Below are positions 18,014-22,040 of a stretch of 22,040 nucleotides of DNA, piece by piece (positions within the stretch are counted from its first letter, which is position 1; each line of letters opens with the position of its first letter). Below the pieces are notes generated by a model. That model saw only the letters and a list, made by a program, of their open reading frames with translations, searched no databases and was not told the origin of the DNA. Made by a program: the position numbers and the translations under genes. The stretch lies in the NCBI GenBank assembly GCA_900752975.1, contig CAADXH010000114.1:1-22040 (forward strand), in the 5' to 3' direction. The DNA comes from Bacilli bacterium (GTDB lineage: Bacteria > Bacillota_I > Bacilli_A > ML615J-28 > CAG-313).

Positions 18014-20496
18014 TATTTATTACCTTTCTTTCTCAAAATAACTGTTACTACGGATAATGTAGTTATTAAGGCAAGAAGTTGGTTTATAGCCATTCCTGTT
18101 GGACATGGTGATGTTTGAGATGATTGTTTACCGTTAGCTACTTCAAAACTATTTGACACTATTTCTTGTCTATTAATTCCATCATTTAGAACTAGTTTAA
18201 ATTTGCAATCTTTAGATACTGTTTGTCCAGTAAACTTAAAGTTGATTGTACCTTTACCATTTTCTAGTGCTACTTCACCACTATCAATCATGAAATTAAA
18301 GCTTTCACCATCGTAAGATACTAATAATTCATATGTAACTAGATCATCATCATCTGTAACTTCAATTGACATTTCTTTTTCTTGATCTATTACACATTTA
18401 GAAAGATTGAACGTAGCTTTTGGAGTATCATTAGTTACCGTAATATTTTTAGTCACCTTAACAGTATTTAGTTCATCACTAACTTGAACCTCTATTTTGG
18501 CATCATTGGAAACTACTTTTGGTAATTGATACTGAATAACAAATTCACTATTAGTATTTTGAGTACTCTTAATTTGTTGGTATGTAACCTCATCACCATC
18601 AACAAATCCCACAATAACTTCGCATTTAGTGCTATCTACATCTTTAACATTAATTTTAACATTAACTGTTGCCCCTGTTTTATATGTCTCATTATCTAAT
18701 TCAACTATAACTTCCGGAGCTTTATTATTTAAGCTGATAACTGTATAATCCTCAAAAATAGTATTATCTTGATCATATGTTACAATTACATATTCACATC
18801 CTTCTTTTGGAGTTATTTCAAATGGTTTGCTATTATTTAATTTTACATCTACACGATGGGTAACATCAAATACTTTAGTTTCTCCATCTTTAAATTCATA
18901 TAAACCATAACCTTTAGCTCCTGCTACTTTTGTGAATTCAACTAAAATCTTTTGTGCTTGCTTTTTAATTGAAGATATTTCTGATTTTTCTTTTACTTGT
19001 TTATCATATGTGTAATGTCCATAAAGTGGAGTTAAAGCAGCATATTTCCAATCATATTTATTTACTGGTGACATCGCTGCGGCTCCATTTTTTTCCTTTA
19101 AGCTTTCGTAACTAAATAAAAAGTAACCATCTACATTATAACCATTAGTTTGATTATATAATATTTGATAATGGATTTCAGCAGTTGAAGAATCGCCCCA
19201 ACTATCTGATACTTGATATAGGGCAGTACCTATATATAGTTTTGTTTTACTACCAACTAATGCATTAGACCACCATTTTGTAATGTAGCCATAATCACCT
19301 TTTAAATTAGTATAATTTTGTGGTGTAATATAATCTATCCATTCTTCTTTTGCCCATTTATATGTGTCAGCATACAAATCAGAATAAGAATAATAATTAT
19401 AGCAGCTTCCTTCCATACCGCCTTCAGCAGCACGCTCGGGAGCACTTGAACAAGCCGTAACGGTTGGAGCCCAACGTGAAGCAGGACTAATACCAAACGC
19501 ACATTTAGTTTCTTTGTTTTCGTTCTTTTCACGTATCATTATGCCAATGTTTTTAATTAGCTTATTTACATTTTCTCTACGCCAATCATAGATTGATAAT
19601 GGAGTTCCTTCTACAGTACCAACATATCTATTATAATCCGCCATATCAACAGATGGTTCACATGAGAATGTATACTTTTTATATGTAGCATTAGTTCCCT
19701 TATATGAAGTAGTTGCTGGATAGAAATAGTCATCAAAGTGAATTCCATCAATATTGTAATTATCAACGATTTCAGCTATGGTGTTTTGAATATGTCTTTG
19801 AACTTTTTCAGATGCAGGATTTAAGATAAACATTCCTTCTGTGCCATATAAAACATTTTGATATAGTTCTTCTCCTTCTTTCATAACTGGGTTATCAATA
19901 TCAGGGTTTGCAGAACGTAAATTAGAAAAATAGTTTGCTTTATATTCATTATATTCATTTACATCATAATCAATAATTCTAGATGCTTTAGTTACACTAT
20001 CGTCAGCAGTAATGCTCTTTGAAACAGTTGAAGTGGAAGCACGATAAGGGTTTAACCATGCATGATATTCCATTCCTCTTTCATGAGTTACTTCAATCAT
20101 CCATTCAAGTGGATCCCATCCAGGATCAGTACCATCTGGTACAAGGTAGCTACTCCAAGGGTTATACTTTGATGGATAAAAAGCATCATTTGAAGGTCTT
20201 ACTTGGAAAACAATTGTATTTAGGTTGTTTGCTTCAGCTTGATCTAATATTGCAAGATAATTATTTTTCCAACGAGTTATTGCGGCTTGAGTCTTACCAA
20301 TTTGTGGATCAATGTTTAAGTTGCCAACTGTAGCAACCCATACAGCTCGCATATCAGTTTCTTGTTGTTGATAAGGTTTTAGTGAAGTTGGTCCTGACCA
20401 ACTTGCTTGTGGTTTTGTTACACTACTAAAAATAGCCATTGAAAGTAAAGCCATAAATAGAGTACAAATAGTAATTTTTTTAATCATGTTTTTCAT
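18013..20496 (-). CDS. Secreted, surface-anchored GHL10 (DUF187) glycoside-hydrolase-like protein with Ig-like domains
   Basis: 827 residues. A signal peptide (about 5-31) precedes the GHL10 catalytic domain (about 45-480): MRAVWVATVGN, FQVRPSNDAFYPSKYNPWS (97-115), HAWLNPYRAS, GIHFDDYFYP (251-260, D255 and D256), FGISPASRW and DYITPQNYTN. Then come three beta-rich modules: about 505-590 (fibronectin III-like), 592-690 and 690-790 (Ig or bacterial Big-like). The C-terminus is SPCPTG, a hydrophobic helix (about 803-821) and RKKGNK, laid out like a sortase signal but without canonical LPxTG. By analogy with DigH it may cut glycan strands lacking stem peptides at the cell surface. Its start overlaps the M19 gene by 17 bases, with AAAGGA ten bases upstream inside that gene. 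The family is firm; the substrate is inferred. Confidence 0.88.
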   Translation of the reverse strand: MKNMIKKITICTLFMALLSMAIFSSVTKPQASWSGPTSLKPYQQQETDMRAVWVATVGNLNIDPQIGKTQAAITRWKNNYLAILDQAEANNLNTIVFQVRPSNDAFYPSKYNPWSSYLVPDGTDPGWDPLEWMIEVTHERGMEYHAWLNPYRASTSTVSKSITADDSVTKASRIIDYDVNEYNEYKANYFSNLRSANPDIDNPVMKEGEELYQNVLYGTEGMFILNPASEKVQRHIQNTIAEIVDNYNIDGIHFDDYFYPATTSYKGTNATYKKYTFSCEPSVDMADYNRYVGTVEGTPLSIYDWRRENVNKLIKNIGIMIREKNENKETKCAFGISPASRWAPTVTACSSAPERAAEGGMEGSCYNYYSYSDLYADTYKWAKEEWIDYITPQNYTNLKGDYGYITKWWSNALVGSKTKLYIGTALYQVSDSWGDSSTAEIHYQILYNQTNGYNVDGYFLFSYESLKEKNGAAAMSPVNKYDWKYAALTPLYGHYTYDKQVKEKSEISSIKKQAQKILVEFTKVAGAKGYGLYEFKDGETKVFDVTHRVDVKLNNSKPFEITPKEGCEYVIVTYDQDNTIFEDYTVISLNNKAPEVIVELDNETYKTGATVNVKINVKDVDSTKCEVIVGFVDGDEVTYQQIKSTQNTNSEFVIQYQLPKVVSNDAKIEVQVSDELNTVKVTKNITVTNDTPKATFNLSKCVIDQEKEMSIEVTDDDDLVTYELLVSYDGESFNFMIDSGEVALENGKGTINFKFTGQTVSKDCKFKLVLNDGINRQEIVSNSFEVANGKQSSQTSPCPTGMAINQLLALITTLSVVTVILRKKGNK

Positions 20497-21379
20497 TAAT
20501 TTTCATTCCTTTCCGATAATTTATAAAATTTTTATATGCTATTTTTTCTATTTCATCTGTTGTTAAATCACGTTTTTTTAATTCAGCAATTAAATTAGGA
20601 GTATCTTTGTGGCCTCGTAAATCATCTAGATTAGCATTATTTCCATCATATTCTTTTAGATAATCCATGATGTCAAGGCCTAGCATTACGTGATCAATGC
20701 CTATTTTTTCTCCTAAATAGATGATTTGATTTGCTAAACCTTTAACGTTTTGAAGGTTAGGATCTTTAGATACAAAATTTCTTGCACTAACTGCTCCAAC
20801 ATACCCACCAACCGATTTAATTACTTTTAATTGATCATCATTTAAATTACGACGATGATCACTAAGGGTGTAGGCATTAGAGTGACTGGCAATAATGGTA
20901 TCACCAACATAGTCAACTACTTCATAAAAACTTTTTATGTTTAAATGTGAAACATCAATCATCATATGATGACTTTTCATATAATCAAGGAATTTTTTTC
21001 CTTCACTTGTTAATCCTCGATTAGCATCTCCTGCAACTCCCGTAGCGAGATGATTTTCTTCATTCCAAGTTAACATAGCATGACGAACACCTAATTCATA
21101 CATTTTGTTTAATTCATCTAAATTATGAACATTTCTTAATCCTTCCAATCCATATATGACGTCATAATTTTCTTTATATGGGGCAAACTCCTCTAAAGCA
21201 ATTTGGTATGCTTTATAAATGTCAAAATCATTTTCACTATATACCACCCAAATACCACCACTTATATTTCCCTTTTTCATTGGTTCAAGGTGATAGTTTT
21301 TAAATACATCATGTTTTCCCTCAAGTCTTCGTTCATACAAATTAGAAAATACATCACTGTGTGTATCATATACTTTCAT
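20480..21379 (-). CDS. Cytosolic M19-family dipeptidase (membrane dipeptidase/renal dipeptidase-like)
   Basis: 299-residue zinc peptidase of family M19. Metal-site residues are in the expected order: YDTHSD at the N-terminus (H7, D9), YGLEGL (E79, bridging), IDVSHLN (H145), IASHSNA (H166), the RRNLNDDQL stretch (176-184), and a late Asp in LGLDIMDY (D235). Family members hydrolyse dipeptides, including ones with a C-terminal D-residue. No signal peptide is present, so despite the family name this one should be cytosolic. Placement with two GHL10 enzymes suggests breakdown of wall-derived dipeptides, which is inference. The start is certain: AGGAGGTG five bases before the ATG, with the TAG stop of the QueT gene embedded in the ribosome binding site. 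It overlaps the next gene by 17 bases. Confidence 0.9.
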   Translation of the reverse strand: MKVYDTHSDVFSNLYERRLEGKHDVFKNYHLEPMKKGNISGGIWVVYSENDFDIYKAYQIALEEFAPYKENYDVIYGLEGLRNVHNLDELNKMYELGVRHAMLTWNEENHLATGVAGDANRGLTSEGKKFLDYMKSHHMMIDVSHLNIKSFYEVVDYVGDTIIASHSNAYTLSDHRRNLNDDQLKVIKSVGGYVGAVSARNFVSKDPNLQNVKGLANQIIYLGEKIGIDHVMLGLDIMDYLKEYDGNNANLDDLRGHKDTPNLIAELKKRDLTTDEIEKIAYKNFINYRKGMKINEKHD

Positions 21380-21390
21380 TTTTTCACCTC

Positions 21391-21879
21391 CTAACTTAAT
21401 TTAATTATTCGCATAAATGATTTGCTTTTTTTGAGTAAAAAGCTTAACGGATAAGCAATACCAAATAAAACAATTGCCTCACCAGCCATCACTTGGATTG
21501 TAATTAACCACCACATACTAAAATCAGACACTATCGATATTTCTAATCCAATAATTACCATTGATACAACCGTTAAAGCAAGTGATAAAATTAAAGGTCT
21601 TACATAGCCTATTAACAATACCGCTATTATTGTTTGTAATGTTCCAAATACCACATCTAAGGGAATAGTACTAAAAAGATTAGATATTGCACAACCAACA
21701 ACTATTCCAATACCATATTTACGATCAAAAAAGCACAATAGTAATAATACTTCTGAAAAACGGATTTGGATATCATCAAATGATAATGGATAAATTAATA
21801 ATGTTAATACCACATATGTTGCGGCGACAATCGCTATTTTAGTTATATTTAATATTTGTTCTTTTCTTTTGCTATTCAT
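21391..21879 (-). CDS. queT: QueT-family transporter (ECF S-component-like)
   Basis: 162 residues with about five hydrophobic helices. The motif IQIRFSEVLLLLCFF (37-51), KYGIGIVVGCAISNLFS (54-70) and the following LDVVFGTLQTIIA (74-86) are characteristic of QueT, the substrate-binding subunit proposed to import a queuosine precursor through the shared ECF energy module. It is the first gene of its operon. The ribosome binding site is GTGGTGAT upstream of the ATG. The predicted leader is only ~16 nt, leaving no room for the preQ1 riboswitch that often controls such genes. Grouping with peptidase and glycan enzymes is odd, so another small substrate cannot be excluded. No ECF ATPase or T-component is nearby. 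Confidence 0.85.
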   Translation of the reverse strand: MNSKRKEQILNITKIAIVAATYVVLTLLIYPLSFDDIQIRFSEVLLLLCFFDRKYGIGIVVGCAISNLFSTIPLDVVFGTLQTIIAVLLIGYVRPLILSLALTVVSMVIIGLEISIVSDFSMWWLITIQVMAGEAIVLFGIAYPLSFLLKKSKSFMRIIKLS

Positions 21880-21901
21880 CTTATCACCACTTGTTAATAT
21901 A

Positions 21902-21930
21902 ATTATATACTATTTTTATTTTTTTAGCAA
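21902..21930 (-). promoter_or_regulatory. Sigma-A-type promoter of the QueT operon
   Basis: Minus-strand -35 TTGCTA (21925-21930), a 17-bp A-rich spacer, and a perfect -10 TATAAT (21902-21907). Transcription would begin near 21895. The -35 sits in the loop and arm of a TTTTAG-GTTG-CTAAAA inverted repeat. Confidence 0.7.
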
Positions 21931-21959
21931 CCTAAAAGAAAAAATAAGCTAACAGTGAA

Positions 21960-21991
21960 TGTTCGTGTACACTAGATTGTGTACACGAACA
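21960..21991. repeat. Perfect 13-bp inverted repeat, probable regulator operator
   Basis: TGTTCGTGTACAC (21960-21972) and GTGTACACGAACA (21979-21991) are exact reverse complements around a six-base centre (TAGATT). Each arm itself contains the palindrome GTGTACAC, with centres 14 bp apart. Its higher G+C and symmetry stand out in this gap. No U-tract follows on either strand, so a terminator is unlikely. It lies about 30 bp upstream of the QueT promoter -35 and before a possible plus-strand start, so a divergent operator is the best reading. Confidence 0.7.
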
Positions 21992-22024
21992 CTGACGGTT
22001 TGTCAATCATCGTATGGGTTTTGA

Positions 22025-22040
22025 GAAAGGACTCTCATGA
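22025..22040 (+). other. Possible start of a divergent plus-strand gene at the window edge
   Basis: GAAAGGA (22025-22031) lies five bases before an ATG (22037-22039), a plausible Shine-Dalgarno and start codon. Only one base of the second codon is visible, so no product can be read. TGAGA (22022-22026) and TCTCA (22033-22037) could pair across this ribosome binding site. A regulator reading away from the QueT operon would fit the operator-like repeat, but this is inference. Confidence 0.35.

Noticed and set aside
20019..20333. 104-codon plus-strand open frame inside the secreted GHL10 gene.
   Set aside because: Antisense shadow of the conserved catalytic domain; no supporting signals.
21880..21959. 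preQ1 riboswitch upstream of the QueT gene.
   Set aside because: No G-rich P1 stem with the A-rich pseudoknot tail could be aligned, and the predicted promoter leaves only a ~16-nt leader. An Rfam scan would settle it.
21960..21991. The inverted repeat as an intrinsic terminator.
   Set aside because: No run of Ts follows the hairpin on either strand, and there is no gene end directly beside it.
1..22040. Mycoplasma-type code (TGA = Trp).
   Set aside because: All long frames read through with the standard code, Trp is encoded by TGG, and TGA terminates the MalF-type permease at 9654-9656.
1..22040. CRISPR arrays, tRNA or rRNA genes, insertion sequences, phage or defence genes.
   Set aside because: No spaced direct repeats, cloverleaf-like segments, transposase motifs or phage-type proteins were seen on either strand.

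Overview
The window is AT-rich, densely packed bacterial DNA in which every confidently called gene lies on the minus strand. Ribosome binding sites are strong AGGAGG-type, TGG encodes Trp and TGA is used as a stop, so the standard code applies. QueT, YIP1/DUF5696-type sugar uptake genes, GHL10 enzymes and very low G+C fit an uncultured Bacillota lineage, for example Bacilli, Erysipelotrichia or RF39-like gut bacteria. The species cannot be told from the sequence. There is no gene-free stretch longer than 300 bases. The only sizeable gaps are 169 bp (16594-16762) and 161 bp (21880-22040), and both carry regulatory signals.

Two transcription units are read right to left. Unit A (21879 down to 16763) encodes a QueT-type transporter, a cytosolic M19 dipeptidase, a secreted GHL10 glycosidase-like protein with Ig-like repeats and a C-terminal anchor, and a second GHL10 protein with no signal peptide. 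It has a sigma-A-type promoter at 21902-21930 and ends at a clear intrinsic terminator (16724-16753).

Unit B starts at a near-consensus promoter (16643-16671) whose spacer holds a LacI/CcpA-like palindrome. It runs off the left edge. The order is: cytosolic GH20 hexosaminidase-like enzyme; very large extracellular solute-binding protein with carbohydrate-binding-like modules; MalF-type permease with a ~330-residue N-terminal extension; MalG-type permease; signal-peptide/NHL/TPR protein with a C-terminal membrane anchor; YIP1-family membrane protein; 1230-residue membrane-anchored DUF5696 protein; second MalF-type permease; second MalG-type permease (cut by the edge). Junctions are very tight (1-nt overlaps, TAATG, stop codons built into the Shine-Dalgarno), so this looks like one co-translated operon.

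Reading the units together: unit B looks like an uncharacterised oligosaccharide capture and import machine. It has two full permease pairs, one solute-binding protein, no ATPase in view, and three accessory envelope proteins of unknown role. GH20 would trim imported amino-sugar oligosaccharides in the cytosol. Unit A handles glycan strands and dipeptides, plausibly from peptidoglycan. The most interesting points are the double permease set with long charged or coiled-coil extensions, the DUF5696-YIP1-NHL/TPR module, the paired secreted and cytosolic GHL10 proteins, and a perfect 13-bp inverted repeat at the right edge.
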